Assembly: GCF_040500525.1 (NCBI RefSeq)
Contig: NZ_CP159402.1
Location: 2,544,501 to 2,608,500 of the forward strand
Length of the DNA stretch: 64,000 nucleotides
Origin: Azospirillum formosense
GTDB taxonomy: Bacteria; Pseudomonadota; Alphaproteobacteria; Azospirillales; Azospirillaceae
Direction of reading: 5' to 3'
Shown: positions 18,648 through 28,882 of the stretch, in pieces
Position numbering within the stretch: position 1 is the first letter of the stretch
Layout of the letters: every line of letters starts with the position of its first letter
Made by a program: the position numbers and the translations under genes
Notes under the pieces: model-generated
What the model saw: only the letters and a program-made list of their open reading frames with translations
Databases searched by the model: none
What the model was told of the DNA's origin: nothing

Positions 18648-19526
18648 ATGATCGTTTCCGCCAGTTACAAGACCGACATTCCCGCCTTCTACGGGCGCTG
18701 GTTCCTGAACCGGCTGGAGGCCGGGCACTGCCGCATGGTCAATCCCTACGGCGGCCAGACCCACCGCATCGGCCTGACCCGCGCGGAAGTCGACGGCTTC
18801 GTCTTCTGGACCAAGAACCTCGGCCCCTTCCTGCCGGCGCTGGAGGAGGTGTCGGGGCGCGGCTTCCCCTTCGTCGTCCAGTACAGCGTCACCGGCCTGC
18901 CGGGCGCGCTGGAGCGCTCCGTCCCCGACGCGGAGCGCACGGTGGAGCACATGGCCCGGCTGCGCGACCGCTGGGGGCCGCGGACCGCCGTCTGGCGCTA
19001 CGACCCCATTGTGACGGCAGACGCCACGCCGCCATCCTGGCACCGGGAGACCTTCGCCCGGCTGGCCGGCCGGATGCGCGGCCTGACCGACGAGGCGGTG
19101 GTGTCCTTCCTCCAGCCCTACCGCAAGACCGCGCGCAACCTCGACGCCGCCGGTGTGCCCTGGCGCGACCCGGACCCGGAGGAGAAGCGCGCCCTGCTGG
19201 CCGATCTGGCCGGAATCGCCGCGGAGCACGGCATGGCGCTGACTCTGTGCACCCAGCCGGAGCTGGCCGGCGTTCCCGGCACGGCGCCGGCCCGCTGCGT
19301 CGACGCGCAACGGCTGTCCGACGTGGCCGGTCGGCCCATCGGCGCCCGGACGAAGGGCAACCGGCCGGGCTGCCTGTGCGCGGAGAGCCGCGACATCGGG
19401 GAGTACGACACCTGCCCGCACGGCTGCGTCTACTGCTACGCCGTCGCCAACCGCGCCACCGCCCAGCGGCGCTTCGCCGCCCATGACCCGGCGGGCGAGT
19501 TCCTGTTCCCGAGGGCGCCGGCCTGA
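18648..19526 (+). CDS. DUF1848 family protein with C-terminal cysteine motif
   Basis: A 292-residue member of the DUF1848 family, recognised by the start MIVSASYKTDIPAFYG, the segment GFVFWTKNLGP, and the C-terminal GCLCAESRDIGEYDTCPHGC followed by VYCYAV. The CxxxCxxC-like cluster at the C-terminus (CPHGCVYC) resembles the iron-sulfur motif of radical SAM and photolyase-like repair proteins, but in reversed order compared with most radical SAM enzymes. The family is widespread and its reaction is unknown. The start ATG at 18648 gives the canonical N-terminus. It is monocistronic. Confidence 0.8.
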   Translation: MIVSASYKTDIPAFYGRWFLNRLEAGHCRMVNPYGGQTHRIGLTRAEVDGFVFWTKNLGPFLPALEEVSGRGFPFVVQYSVTGLPGALERSVPDAERTVEHMARLRDRWGPRTAVWRYDPIVTADATPPSWHRETFARLAGRMRGLTDEAVVSFLQPYRKTARNLDAAGVPWRDPDPEEKRALLADLAGIAAEHGMALTLCTQPELAGVPGTAPARCVDAQRLSDVAGRPIGARTKGNRPGCLCAESRDIGEYDTCPHGCVYCYAVANRATAQRRFAAHDPAGEFLFPRAPA

Positions 19527-19840
19527 CCGGAAGGGCAGGACCAAGGGCACCCGCCGCCTATGACGGAATCCTGCGGACTCGCGTTGCCCGCCCCCCTTGT
19601 CGCCTAACCCGAAACAGCAGCTTCGTCATATCCGCGCATCTCGAAGTGAATAGGCGCATCCGGACCGTTTATGACAGTAATTATTTCTCATACATCGCGT
19701 CCTATGGCCGCAAATGATTTCCCTGACAGTGAAATTTCGCAAAATCCTGCAATAATTTTAATGTTATTTTTTCCACCCCGTAGATTTTGATTTTTAATGT
19801 GGCACTATGCCCCGTCCATGGAAACCAGGGGGTTTCGGCC
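19527..19840. other. AT-rich leader of the soluble chemoreceptor
   Basis: About 310 bp without a gene. From about 19670 to 19800 the sequence is strikingly AT-rich for this genome and contains TGACAGT twice (near 19673 and 19727). This is presumably the promoter region of the chemoreceptor at 19841. A clear sigma-70 or sigma-54 promoter could not be fixed. Confidence 0.45.
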
Positions 19841-21319
19841 ATGCTCGGCATTCTTCGGAAAGACCAAAAGACAACGCATAAGATCACGGCGCTGGACACC
19901 GTTCGCGCCAACATCATGATCGCCGACAATGATCTGAAGATCACTTACATCAATCCATCCGTCGCTTCGTTCCTTCGCCAAGCCGAAGCGGACCTGCGCA
20001 AGGAACTGCCGAACTTCAACGTCGACACTCTGGTCGGCAGCAAGATCGACGTGTTCCACAAGAATCCGGTGCATCAGCAGCGCATGCTGGGCGCCATGAC
20101 GCGCCCGCACAGCGCCACCATCCGGGTCGGCAGCCACCAGTTCGACCTGCTGGTCTCCCCGCTGATGAAGGACGGGCGGCGCATCGGCTATGTCGTGGAA
20201 TGGGCCGACGCCAAGGAGCGCCTGCTGAACCTGGACTATGCGTCCCAGATCGCGGCGATCCAGCGTTCCCAGGCGGTTATCGAGTTCGACACGGACGGCA
20301 CCGTAAGGACCGCCAACGAGAATTTCCTGACCCTGTTCGGCTACGAGATGGCCGAGGTTCAGGGCCGTCATCACAGCCAGTTCGTCGAGCCTGAACAGCG
20401 GACGAGCCGGGAATACCGCGAATTCTGGGAATCCCTGCGGCGCGGGCAGTATCTGTCCGGCCAGCACCGCCGCATCGCCAAGGGCGGCAGGCAGCTTTGG
20501 ATCGAGGGGTCCTACAACCCGATTATCGACGCGGGCGGCAAGGTCGTGAAGATCATGAAGATCGCCTCGGACGTCAGCGCGCAGATCACCCTGCTGAGCG
20601 ATCTCAAGACGCTTCTCGACCGGAATTTCGGCGAGATCGATCTGGCCATGGCGCAGTCGTCCTCCGAGGTGCGGTCCGCGGCGCTCGCCGCCGAGCAGAC
20701 CTCGGCCAACGTGCAGACGGTCGCCGCCAGCGCCGAGGAGTTGGCCGCCTCCATCGGCGAAATCGCGCAGAGCATGGCCAATTCGCGGACCGCCGCCGAC
20801 ACCGTCTACGACAAGGCGAACGCGGTCGGCGCCAACGCGGCGCGTCTGACCGACGCCGCCCAGTCGATGAACGGCATCGTCGGGCTGATCCAGAACATCG
20901 CCAGCCAGATCAACCTCCTGGCGCTGAACGCCACGATCGAGGCGGCGCGCGCCGGCGAGGCGGGCAAGGGTTTCGCGGTGGTCGCGTCGGAGGTCAAGAA
21001 CCTCGCCAACCAGGCGGCCAAGGCCACCGAGCAGATCACCCGCGAGATCGACCTGATCCAGGCGACCTCCTCCGAAGTGGCCGGGGCGCTGGACGGCATC
21101 CGCACCGGCATCGAGACCGTGCGCTCCTTCGTCACCGCCACCGCCTCCGCCGTCGAGGAGCAGAACAGCGTGACCCAGAGCGTGTCCGGCAACATGCAGA
21201 GCGCCGCGACCTCCGTGCAGACGGCCTCCGCCAACATCGCCGGCATCTCCGGCGCGGTGTCGCAGATGGCCCAGGCGGTCGAGCGGACGCGCAGCGCCGC
21301 CGTCGTGCTGGTGCGGTGA
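19841..21319 (+). CDS. Soluble methyl-accepting chemotaxis protein with two PAS domains (AerC-like)
   Basis: A 492-residue chemoreceptor without transmembrane helices. PAS 1 (about 20-130; [20 protein letters not shown]) is of the type with a short linker. PAS 2 (about 140-260; [24 protein letters not shown]) follows, then a methyl-accepting signalling domain with the conserved hairpin tip [20 protein letters not shown], in which I replaces the usual T of [14 protein letters not shown]. This layout matches AerC of Azospirillum brasilense, a cytoplasmic FAD-binding energy sensor; orthology is inferred. The start at 19841 follows AGGGGG; an upstream in-frame ATG at 19787 is less likely. It converges with a cheY-like gene, a plausible functional pair. 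Confidence 0.88.
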   Translation: MLGILRKDQKTTHKITALDTVRANIMIADNDLKITYINPSVASFLRQAEADLRKELPNFNVDTLVGSKIDVFHKNPVHQQRMLGAMTRPHSATIRVGSHQFDLLVSPLMKDGRRIGYVVEWADAKERLLNLDYASQIAAIQRSQAVIEFDTDGTVRTANENFLTLFGYEMAEVQGRHHSQFVEPEQRTSREYREFWESLRRGQYLSGQHRRIAKGGRQLWIEGSYNPIIDAGGKVVKIMKIASDVSAQITLLSDLKTLLDRNFGEIDLAMAQSSSEVRSAALAAEQTSANVQTVAASAEELAASIGEIAQSMANSRTAADTVYDKANAVGANAARLTDAAQSMNGIVGLIQNIASQINLLALNATIEAARAGEAGKGFAVVASEVKNLANQAAKATEQITREIDLIQATSSEVAGALDGIRTGIETVRSFVTATASAVEEQNSVTQSVSGNMQSAATSVQTASANIAGISGAVSQMAQAVERTRSAAVVLVR

Positions 21320-21358
21320 CCGGCGCCGGGCCAAGGGCGCCGAATTATGGGCAATGGG

Positions 21359-21724
21359 TTAAGGGCAGACCTTCTTCACGGTCTCGACCAGCTTGTCCGG
21401 GTTGAAGGGCTTGACCAGCCAGCCGGTGGCCCCGGCCTCGCGACCGGCCGTCTTCTTGGCGGGGTCGGCCTCGGTGGTCAGCAGCAGGACGGGGGTGGCA
21501 CGGTTGAGCGCGCTGCCGCGGATGGCCCGGGTCAGGGCCAAACCGTCCATGCCCGGCATGTTCAGGTCGGTGATGATGCAGTCGAACTTCTGCCGGTTGA
21601 CCTCCGCCAGACCGGCGGTGCCGTCCGCCGCCTCGGTGACGCCGTAGCCGGCGTTGCGCAGCGTGAAGGCGACCATGTCGCGGATGGTCTTGGAGTCGTC
21701 GACGGTCAGAATGGTCTTGGCCAC
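21359..21724 (-). CDS. CheY-like single-domain response regulator
   Basis: A 121-residue stand-alone receiver. The acidic pocket is D9-D10 (LTVDDS), the phospho-acceptor is D53 (CIITDLNMPGMDG), the switch Thr is near 83 (LLLTTEAD) and the conserved Lys is K105 (LVKPFNP). No output domain is present, so it should act by protein contact, on the flagellar motor or as a phosphate sink. The sequence is of the chemotaxis CheY class. It lies 39 bp from the end of the double-PAS chemoreceptor gene and faces it. A short GC dyad (21321-21342) separates the two. It is not next to a cheA operon here. Confidence 0.9.
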   Translation of the reverse strand: MAKTILTVDDSKTIRDMVAFTLRNAGYGVTEAADGTAGLAEVNRQKFDCIITDLNMPGMDGLALTRAIRGSALNRATPVLLLTTEADPAKKTAGREAGATGWLVKPFNPDKLVETVKKVCP

Positions 21725-21897
21725 GGGTCCGGTTCCCTGAATGGGCGGCGGCCCCGAACGGACAATTCACGGGGCGCCGCGAGACTCCCCGACGCGGATC
21801 GGGGTTGCGATGCGAATAGGCGAAGGAACCGCCCGGCGCAAGCCCTTCGGTGCGCAAGGGACCGCGGGCGGACGCCCCCGGGAAGACGGCGGGACGG

Positions 21898-21935
21898 AAA
21901 AAAAAGCGGCGCGCCGGACCATGCCGCCGCGCCGC
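21898..21935 (-). terminator. Intrinsic terminator after grpE
   Basis: GCGGCGCG (21906-21913) pairs with CGCGCCGC (21928-21935). On the minus strand the stem is followed by eight consecutive T residues (21905-21898). It lies 36 bp beyond the grpE stop. Confidence 0.8.
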
Positions 21936-21971
21936 CGCAAGAGACGTGCCTCCTGCCGTCCGTGAGGATGG

Positions 21972-22580
21972 TCAGGCTTTGGTATCGACGTGCTGGCCGC
22001 CCATGTCGTGAGGACCGGCCTTGGCGACGCCCACCATGGCCTCGCGCAGCAGGCGGCCGTGGATGGTGTAGCCGGGCTGGAGGACCTGCACGACGGTGCC
22101 GGCGGGCTTGCCGGTGTTCTCGATCTCGAACATCACCTGATGGAAGTTCGGGTCGAACAGCTCGCCGGTCGGGTCGATCTTTTTGATGCCCGCGCGCTCG
22201 AAGGCGGAGAAGAGCTGGCGCTCCGTCGCCTCAACGCCCACGGCGAGGCCCTTCAGCACGTCGTCGTTCTCGCGGCCCTCGGCGGGGACGGCCTCCAGCG
22301 CGCGGCGCAGGTTGTCGGCCACGGTGACCAGCTCCTTGGCGAAGCTGGACACGGCGAACTTGCTGGCGTCCTCGCGGTCGCGCTGGGCGCGGCGGCGGGT
22401 GTTCTCCACCTCGGCCATCTGGCGCAGCAGCTGGTCCTTCAGGCTGGCGACCTCGGCCTCAAGCTGGGCCACGCGATCCCCGGCACCGGCGTCCGCAGCC
22501 TTGTCCTGGGCGGCCTTGTCCTGGACGGCTTCGGTCTGCTCCACCTCAGCTTCGGCGGGCTTGTTCTGCTCTTCGCTCAT
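21972..22580 (-). CDS. grpE: Nucleotide exchange factor GrpE
   Basis: A 202-residue DnaK nucleotide-exchange factor. A variable acidic, alanine-rich N-terminus is followed by a long coiled-coil helix (about 45-105, RVAQLEAEVASLKDQLLRQMAEVEN). The beta-wing signature is near the C-terminus (FDPNFHQVMFEIEN, then GYTIHGRLLREAMVGVAK). The start ATG 22578-22580 (MSEEQNK) is chosen because the upstream open frame overlaps the hrcA end and is not protein-like. It follows hrcA on the same strand with a 64-bp gap, so hrcA-grpE form a heat-shock operon. Confidence 0.97.
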   Translation of the reverse strand: MSEEQNKPAEAEVEQTEAVQDKAAQDKAADAGAGDRVAQLEAEVASLKDQLLRQMAEVENTRRRAQRDREDASKFAVSSFAKELVTVADNLRRALEAVPAEGRENDDVLKGLAVGVEATERQLFSAFERAGIKKIDPTGELFDPNFHQVMFEIENTGKPAGTVVQVLQPGYTIHGRLLREAMVGVAKAGPHDMGGQHVDTKA

Positions 22581-22644
22581 GGCTCTCTCGTTGTCGTCTT
22601 GGGTCGTCGTCTGGTGGGGGATGGGTGAAGCGTTGCCAAGGGCG

Positions 22645-23685
22645 TCACCCGACAAGGCGGCTGATGACCTTGGCTGTATAATCCACAAGCGGGATGATCC
22701 GGGCATAATTGATGCGGGTCGGTCCGATCACGCCGATGGCCCCGATCACCTGCTCGCGGCTGTTCTGGAACGGCGAGATGATGAGCGAACAGCCGGAATG
22801 GCCGAACAGCACATTCTCCGCGCCGATGAAGATCTGCACCCCGTCGCCCTTCCCGGTGGCGTCGAGCAGGCGCAGCATGGTCTCCTTGGTCTCCAGCGCC
22901 TCGAACAGGGCGCGCACGCGCTCCAGGTCCGACAGGGCGGTGACGTCCTCCAGCAGCTTCGCCTGGCCGCGCACGATGAGCTGGCCGCTGTTCTGACCGC
23001 CGCTGCCCGCCCAGGTGGCGAGACCGGCGGAGACCACGCGCTGCGACAATTCGTCCAGTTCGGTCTTCTGGTCCTCGATCTCGCGCAGCACGGCCTGCCG
23101 CGCCTCGTCCAGCGTGCGGCCGACCAGCTTCGCGCTGAGGAAGTTCGACACCATCTGCAGCGTCGCGGCGGGCACGCCGACCGGCACCTCGATGACGCGG
23201 TTCTCGACCAGCCCGTCCTCGTTGACCAGCACGACCAGCGCCCGGCCGGGGGCCAGCGAGACGAACTCGATGTGCTTCAGCGGCCGGTCGGTCTTCGGCG
23301 CCACCACCAGCCCGGCGCAGTGCGACAGGCCGGACAGCAGGGTGGAGGCCTCACCCAGCACGTCCTGCAGCGACCGTCCGGAGGAGGCGCATTTGGCCTC
23401 GATGGAGCCGCGCTCGTCCTCGCTCAGGCTGCCGATCTCCAGCAGGCCGTTGACGAACAGGCGCAGCCCGGCCTCGGTCGGGATGCGGCCGGCGGAGGTG
23501 TGGGGGGCGTAGAGCAGCCCCTGCTCCTCCAGGTCGGCCATGACGTTGCGGATGGTCGCGGGCGACAGGGCCATGCCGAGCCTCCGCGAGATCGTGCGCG
23601 AGCCCACCGGCTCGCCGGTCGCCACATAGGCGTCGACGATCAGCCGGAAGATCTCGCGGGACCGTTGGTTCAGCTCGGTGATCAT
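22645..23685 (-). CDS. hrcA: Heat-inducible transcription repressor HrcA
   Basis: A 346-residue repressor. An N-terminal winged helix (about 1-75; [20 protein letters not shown], then [18 protein letters not shown] and [13 protein letters not shown]) is followed by a GAF-like domain and the HrcA C-terminal signature [20 protein letters not shown]. HrcA binds CIRCE elements in front of chaperonin genes. No CIRCE repeat was seen in this window, so its targets are presumably elsewhere, such as groESL. The start ATG is at 23683-23685. It diverges from rph, and a promoter of RpoH type precedes it. Confidence 0.97.
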   Translation of the reverse strand: MITELNQRSREIFRLIVDAYVATGEPVGSRTISRRLGMALSPATIRNVMADLEEQGLLYAPHTSAGRIPTEAGLRLFVNGLLEIGSLSEDERGSIEAKCASSGRSLQDVLGEASTLLSGLSHCAGLVVAPKTDRPLKHIEFVSLAPGRALVVLVNEDGLVENRVIEVPVGVPAATLQMVSNFLSAKLVGRTLDEARQAVLREIEDQKTELDELSQRVVSAGLATWAGSGGQNSGQLIVRGQAKLLEDVTALSDLERVRALFEALETKETMLRLLDATGKGDGVQIFIGAENVLFGHSGCSLIISPFQNSREQVIGAIGVIGPTRINYARIIPLVDYTAKVISRLVG

Positions 23686-23736
23686 GGCGGGGCGGGAACC
23701 GGACGATGCTGTTGAGGCGCGAAAGGGGCGTCCCGA

Positions 23737-23765
23737 ATTTAGGCAGGTGTCCGCGCCGAATCAAC
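23737..23765 (-). promoter_or_regulatory. RpoH-type heat-shock promoter of hrcA-grpE
   Basis: On the minus strand GTTG (23765-23762) is followed after exactly 18 bp by CCTAAAT (23743-23737), about 50 bp before the hrcA start. It differs from the dnaK promoter at one position of the -10 box and shares the same ACCTG just before it. The match supports joint heat-shock control. Confidence 0.6.
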
Positions 23766-23848
23766 GTGCGCCCCGGTTGCGCGCTGGACGGCGGGGGCGG
23801 CGGACGCTAGCTTGCCGCCGATTTCAACAGATTCGCGGATCATGCCCG

Positions 23849-24568
<720 letters not shown>

Positions 24569-24572
24569 AGCG

Positions 24573-24680
24573 TCGCCCCCTCCCACCCGCTGCGCGGGCA
24601 CCCTCCCCCGCCGCCGGCGGTGGAGGGGAACAGGCCTCCTCTCCCGCAAAGCGGGGGAGGGTCGGGGTGGGGGCAACCCG
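24573..24680. repeat. Complex intergenic palindrome between rph and rdgB
   Basis: Two GC-rich hairpins (CCCTCCCC.../...GGAGGGG at 24601-24628 and CTCTCCCGC/GCGGGGGAG at about 24639-24660) are enclosed by outer arms GCCCCCTCCCACCC (24575-24588) and GGGGTGGGGGC (24664-24674). It looks like a dispersed intergenic palindromic element, with a simpler relative at 9781-9811. It may modulate rph-rdgB mRNA. Confidence 0.5.
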
Positions 24681-24701
24681 CTGTGACAGAAGGAACTCCC
24701 C

Positions 24702-25304
24702 ATGACCACGCCTCCCCGCCGCTTCACGGGCGGCACGCTGGTGATCGCCAGCCACAACAAGGGCAAGGTCCGCGAGATCGCGGCGCTGCTCGGCCCCTAC
24801 GCCGCCTCCTTCGTGTCCGCGGGCGAGCTTGGCCTGCCCGAGCCGGAGGAGACGGGGACCACCTTCATTGCGAACGCCGAGCTGAAAGCCCTGGCCGCCG
24901 CCAAGGCGGGGCACGTCGCGCTGGCCGACGACAGCGGGATGGTGGTGCCGGCGCTGAACGGCGATCCCGGCATCTACTCCGCCCGCTGGGCCGGTCCGGA
25001 AAAGGACTTCCAGATGGCCATGGGCAAGGTCGAGGACGGGCTCAAGGGCCAGACCGACCGCCGCGCCTGGTTCGTCTGCGCCCTGTCGCTGGCCTGGCCG
25101 GACGGCCATGTCGAGACGGTCGAGGGCCGCTGCCCCGGCACGCTGGTCTGGCCGCCGCGCGGCGCGCATGGTTTCGGTTACGATCCGATGTTCATGCCGG
25201 ACGGTTACGACATCACCTTCGGCGAGATGGACCCGGCCAGGAAGCATGAGATGAGCCACCGGGCCGACGCCTTCCGCCAGCTTGTGGAGCGATGCTTCAA
25301 GTGA
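24702..25304 (+). CDS. rdgB: XTP/dITP diphosphatase (RdgB/HAM1)
   Basis: A 200-residue house-cleaning pyrophosphatase that hydrolyses dITP, XTP and related nucleotides, preventing mutagenic incorporation. The family signatures are clear: [14 protein letters not shown] at the N-terminus, [30 protein letters not shown] with metal-binding Asp residues, and GFGYDPMF near the C-terminus. The start ATG at 24702 is preceded by AGAAGGAA. It overlaps hemW by 13 bp, which implies translational coupling. Confidence 0.97.
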   Translation: MTTPPRRFTGGTLVIASHNKGKVREIAALLGPYAASFVSAGELGLPEPEETGTTFIANAELKALAAAKAGHVALADDSGMVVPALNGDPGIYSARWAGPEKDFQMAMGKVEDGLKGQTDRRAWFVCALSLAWPDGHVETVEGRCPGTLVWPPRGAHGFGYDPMFMPDGYDITFGEMDPARKHEMSHRADAFRQLVERCFK

Positions 25305-26458
25305 CTCCTGATCCTGGCTTCGGGATCTACATCCACTGGCCCTTCTGCAAGGCGAAGTGCCCGTACTGCGACTTCAACAGCCACGTCCGCGACCGGGTCG
25401 AGCATGACCGCTGGCGCGCCGCGCTGGTGCGGGAGCTGGATCATTACGCGGACGCAACGCCCGGACGCCGGGTGACCTCGGTCTTCTTCGGGGGCGGCAC
25501 GCCGTCGCTGATGGAGCCGGCGACGGTCGGCGCGGTGCTGGAGCGCATCGCCGCCCGCTGGACGGTGGGCGACGACCTGGAAGTGTCGCTGGAGGCCAAC
25601 CCGACCTCCGTCGAGGCCGACAAGTTCCGCGCCTTCCGCGCCGCCGGTGTCAACCGCCTGTCGATGGGCATCCAGGCGCTGGACGACGCCGCGCTGACGT
25701 TCCTCGGCCGCCAGCACAGCGCGGCCGAGGCGACCGGGGCCATCGCTCTGGCCGCCCGCACCTTCCCCCGCTTCAGCTTCGACCTGATCTACGCCCGCCC
25801 CGGCCAGTCCGTCGCGGCGTGGGAGGCGGAGCTGACCCAAGCGCTCGACCACGCGGTCGGCCACCTGTCGGTCTACCAGCTGACCATCGAGGAGGGCACG
25901 GCCTTCTTCCCCCTGCACGCGCGGGGCGATCTGGTGCTGCCCGACGAGGATCTGGCCGGCGACCTCTACGAGGCGACGCAGAGCCTGCTCGACCGCGCCG
26001 GGCTGCCCGCCTACGAGATTTCCAACCACGCCCGCCCCGGCGAGGAGAGCCGCCACAACCTGACCTACTGGCGCTACGGCGATTACGTCGGCGTCGGTCC
26101 CGGCGCCCACGGCCGGCTGACGCTGGACGGCGAGAAATTCGCCACCCGCGCCCACCGCGCCCCGGAAATCTGGCTGGAGCGGGTGGAGCGCGACGGCCAC
26201 GGCGCCGCCGCGCCCGAACCGGTCGCCCGCGAGTCGCGCGGGTCGGAGTTGCTGATGATGGGACTGCGCCTGCGCGAGGGGGTGGCCCGCGCCCGGCTGG
26301 TCGAGGAGACCGGCCGCGACCTCGACGGGCTGGTCGATCCCGCCGCGCTGGAGCGTCTGGTGGCCGGCGGCTTCCTGGAGGTCGGCAAGGAAACGTTGCG
26401 CGCCACGCACGAAGGGCGTCAGCGGTTGAACGCCGTCCTGGGATCTCTTCTCGCCTGA
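25292..26458 (+). CDS. hemW: Radical SAM heme chaperone HemW
   Basis: A 388-residue member of the oxygen-independent coproporphyrinogen oxidase-like family. The radical SAM cluster motif CKAKCPYC (CxxxCxxC near residue 22) and the downstream [12 protein letters not shown] are present, and the C-terminal winged-helix region closes the protein. HemW proteins have the CxxxCxxC cluster but lack the extra N-terminal features of true HemN and serve as heme chaperones for respiratory enzymes; older annotations call them coproporphyrinogen oxidase. The start ATG at 25292 overlaps the rdgB stop. It is last of the rph-rdgB-hemW operon. Confidence 0.94.
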   Translation: MLQVTPDPGFGIYIHWPFCKAKCPYCDFNSHVRDRVEHDRWRAALVRELDHYADATPGRRVTSVFFGGGTPSLMEPATVGAVLERIAARWTVGDDLEVSLEANPTSVEADKFRAFRAAGVNRLSMGIQALDDAALTFLGRQHSAAEATGAIALAARTFPRFSFDLIYARPGQSVAAWEAELTQALDHAVGHLSVYQLTIEEGTAFFPLHARGDLVLPDEDLAGDLYEATQSLLDRAGLPAYEISNHARPGEESRHNLTYWRYGDYVGVGPGAHGRLTLDGEKFATRAHRAPEIWLERVERDGHGAAAPEPVARESRGSELLMMGLRLREGVARARLVEETGRDLDGLVDPAALERLVAGGFLEVGKETLRATHEGRQRLNAVLGSLLA

Positions 26459-26646
26459 CCGCGGCAATACCCGGAAACGTGGTGTGACAAAGGCGCCCAG
26501 TGCCCGGCGCGCCCTGCGTTTTTATACATCCGTTTATACGTTTCCTGTGACTGTCAGCCATCCTTGGAGTCCCGGCAAAGACAAGGGCAAGCAAACGCCG
26601 CTTGCCGGGACGCGGGGCAGGGCAGACAGTTGCAGGCAGACATTCC

Positions 26647-28338
26647 ATGATCCTCACGAGGCTTTCCATTCGGGCCAAGCTGTGGGCGCTCGTCGTCGCG
26701 GCTTCGGTCGCGTCCTTCGCCATCGCCGGTGCCGGCCTTTACCTCAACTACAGCCGCATGCACGCCGACCGGCTGGAGACTCTGCACAGCATCGTGGAAA
26801 CCGGGGTCACCCTGGCCACCACGCTGGAGGCGGAGGCGGCCGCCGGCAAGATCACCCGCGAGGAAGCGCAGGCCCGCTTCAAGGCCGCGGTGGCCGGCAT
26901 CCGCTACGCCGGCGGCAAGGAGTATCTCTTCGCCCACACCATGGACGGCTACGGCTTCGCCCACGTCAACGCCAAGCTGATCGGCGCCGACGTCAAGCCG
27001 CTGAAGTCCGCCAACGGCGTCCACATGATCACGGAGTTCATCCGCATGGTCCGCGCCACCGGCGACGGGCTGCTGGAATACGACTGGCCGCGCACGGTCG
27101 GCGGCAACGATCTGGCGGTGAAGCTGGGCTATGTCCGCGGCTTCGAGCCGTGGAACATCTTTATCGGCAGCGGCATCTTCATCGACGACATCCGGGCCGC
27201 CTTCCTGGAGCAGCTGTGGACGCTGGCCGCAGTCATCCTGGTGTTGGCGGTGCCGGCCATCGGGCTGATCGCCTGGGTCGGCACCGACATCAGCCGGGTG
27301 CTGCGCGGGCTGGGCGCCAAGATGCGCTCGCTGGCCGACGGCGACCTGTCCACCCGCTTCCCCGAGGCGGAGCGCGGCGACGAGATCGGCGCCATGGCCA
27401 AGGCCGTGCTGGTCTTCCAGACCAACGCCCGCGACAAGCAGCGTCTGGAGGCCGAGCAGGCCGCGTCGGCCCAGCGCGCCGAAGAGGAGAAGCGCCGCGC
27501 CATGCTGGCCCTGGCCGCCAGCTTCGAGCAGAGCATCGGCGCCGTCGTCCGCACCGTCTCCGACGCGGCGGCGACCATGGAGGAGCGCGCGGCGGAGATG
27601 AACCGCGCCGCCGCCCAGACCGACGAGCTGGCGACCTCCGTCGCCGCGGCGACCGAGCAGACCTCCGCCAACGTGCAGACCGTGGCCGCCGCGTCGGAGG
27701 AACTGGCCGGCTCGATCCAGGAGATCAGCCGTCAGGTCGCCGAGTCGTCGCGCATCGCGGGTGAGGCGGTGACCCTCAGCGGCCGGGCCAACGACAAGGT
27801 CGGCGGGCTGGCCGAGGCGGTGCAGAAGATCGGCGCGGTGGTCCAGCTCATCAACGACATCGCCAGCCAGACCAACCTCCTGGCGCTCAACGCCACCATC
27901 GAGGCGGCCCGCGCCGGCGAGGCCGGCAAGGGCTTCGCCGTGGTGGCGTCGGAGGTCAAGGCGCTGGCCAACCAGACCGCCAAGGCCACCGAGGAGATCG
28001 CCGCCCAGGTCGCCAACATCCAGACGGTGACCGGCGATGCGGTCGGCGAGATCCAGGGCGTGACCCAAGTGATCCTGCGGGTGAACGAGATCGCCACCTC
28101 CATCGCCTCCGCGGTCGAGGAGCAGGGGGCGGCCACCCGCGAGATCAGCCGCAACGTCCAGGAGGCGGCGGGCGGCACGCAGGAGGTGTCGGCCAACATC
28201 ACCGGCGTCACCGGTGCGGCGACCCGGAGCGGCGCCACCGCCCGCGACGTGCTGGAGATGTCGCGCCAGCTCGGCCACCAGCTCGACACGCTGCACCGCG
28301 AGGTCGGGGGCTTCCTTCAGCAGCTCCGCGCGGCGTAA
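26647..28338 (+). CDS. Membrane methyl-accepting chemotaxis protein with single Cache domain
   Basis: A 563-residue chemoreceptor. The first transmembrane helix (about 10-32) leads to a periplasmic sCache_2-type ligand domain (about 35-185; [20 protein letters not shown], then [15 protein letters not shown]). A second transmembrane helix (about 193-215), a HAMP domain, and the signalling domain with tip [20 protein letters not shown] complete it. sCache_2 receptors of this type often sense small carboxylates, but the ligand cannot be read. The start ATG 26647 ([12 protein letters not shown]) is preferred to 26602, where the extra residues are not receptor-like. Direct repeats TTTATAC lie about 110-130 bp upstream. 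The gene is not in a che operon. Confidence 0.93.
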   Translation: MILTRLSIRAKLWALVVAASVASFAIAGAGLYLNYSRMHADRLETLHSIVETGVTLATTLEAEAAAGKITREEAQARFKAAVAGIRYAGGKEYLFAHTMDGYGFAHVNAKLIGADVKPLKSANGVHMITEFIRMVRATGDGLLEYDWPRTVGGNDLAVKLGYVRGFEPWNIFIGSGIFIDDIRAAFLEQLWTLAAVILVLAVPAIGLIAWVGTDISRVLRGLGAKMRSLADGDLSTRFPEAERGDEIGAMAKAVLVFQTNARDKQRLEAEQAASAQRAEEEKRRAMLALAASFEQSIGAVVRTVSDAAATMEERAAEMNRAAAQTDELATSVAAATEQTSANVQTVAAASEELAGSIQEISRQVAESSRIAGEAVTLSGRANDKVGGLAEAVQKIGAVVQLINDIASQTNLLALNATIEAARAGEAGKGFAVVASEVKALANQTAKATEEIAAQVANIQTVTGDAVGEIQGVTQVILRVNEIATSIASAVEEQGAATREISRNVQEAAGGTQEVSANITGVTGAATRSGATARDVLEMSRQLGHQLDTLHREVGGFLQQLRAA

Positions 28339-28371
28339 GGTGGGGTAAACGGGACGGGAAAAGGGGTTGGG

Positions 28372-28878
28372 ATGCGCATCAGTCTGGTGGTGGCCGCGGC
28401 GCGCAACGGCGTGATCGGCCGCAACGGCACCCTGCCCTGGACCCTGCCCGGTGACCTCAAGCGCTTCCGGGAGCTGACGATGGGCAAGCCGGTCCTGATG
28501 GGCCGGCGCACCTGGGAGTCGCTGCCCCGCAAGCCCCTGCCCGGCCGCGACAACCTGGTCGTCAGCCGCAGCGCCCCGCCGGGCGAGCGGGACGGGGCGC
28601 GCTGGTTCGGCGGCCTCGACGCGGCGCTGGACTGGTGCCGCGCCAGCGCTGTGCCGGAGGTCAGCGTGATCGGCGGCGCCGAGCTGTTCCGCGAAACCCT
28701 GCCGCTCGCCGACATCGTCCACCTGACCCGCGTCGAGCGGGATGTGGAGGGCGACACCGTCATGCCGCCGCTGGGGCCGGAGTGGGTGGAGACGGAGCGC
28801 GGCCCGTTGTTGAGCGAGAACGGGCTGGAGTACCGGTATCTGGACCTCGTGCGGCGCCCCGTCGGCGCTGGCCCGTGA
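28372..28878 (+). CDS. folA: Dihydrofolate reductase
   Basis: A 168-residue NADPH-dependent enzyme that reduces dihydrofolate to tetrahydrofolate. The signatures are ISLVVAAARNGVIGRNGTLPW (substrate site, Met20-loop region), LKRFRELTMGKPVLMGRRTWES (NADPH site) and VIGGAELFRETLPLAD. The length is typical. The start ATG at 28372 follows GGGGTTGGG. The thymidylate synthase gene that commonly precedes folA is absent; a chemoreceptor gene lies 33 bp upstream instead. The 3' end nearly touches the convergent regulator gene at 28883. Confidence 0.97.
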   Translation: MRISLVVAAARNGVIGRNGTLPWTLPGDLKRFRELTMGKPVLMGRRTWESLPRKPLPGRDNLVVSRSAPPGERDGARWFGGLDAALDWCRASAVPEVSVIGGAELFRETLPLADIVHLTRVERDVEGDTVMPPLGPEWVETERGPLLSENGLEYRYLDLVRRPVGAGP

Positions 28879-28882
28879 CGGG

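Noticed and set aside
19795..19815. Sigma-54 promoter (TGGCAC...) before the soluble chemoreceptor
   Set aside because: TGGCAC is present but the -12 element TTGC is missing at the required spacing.
23686..23848. CIRCE operator near hrcA
   Set aside because: No TTAGCACTC...GAGTGCTAA inverted repeat was found here or upstream of dnaK.
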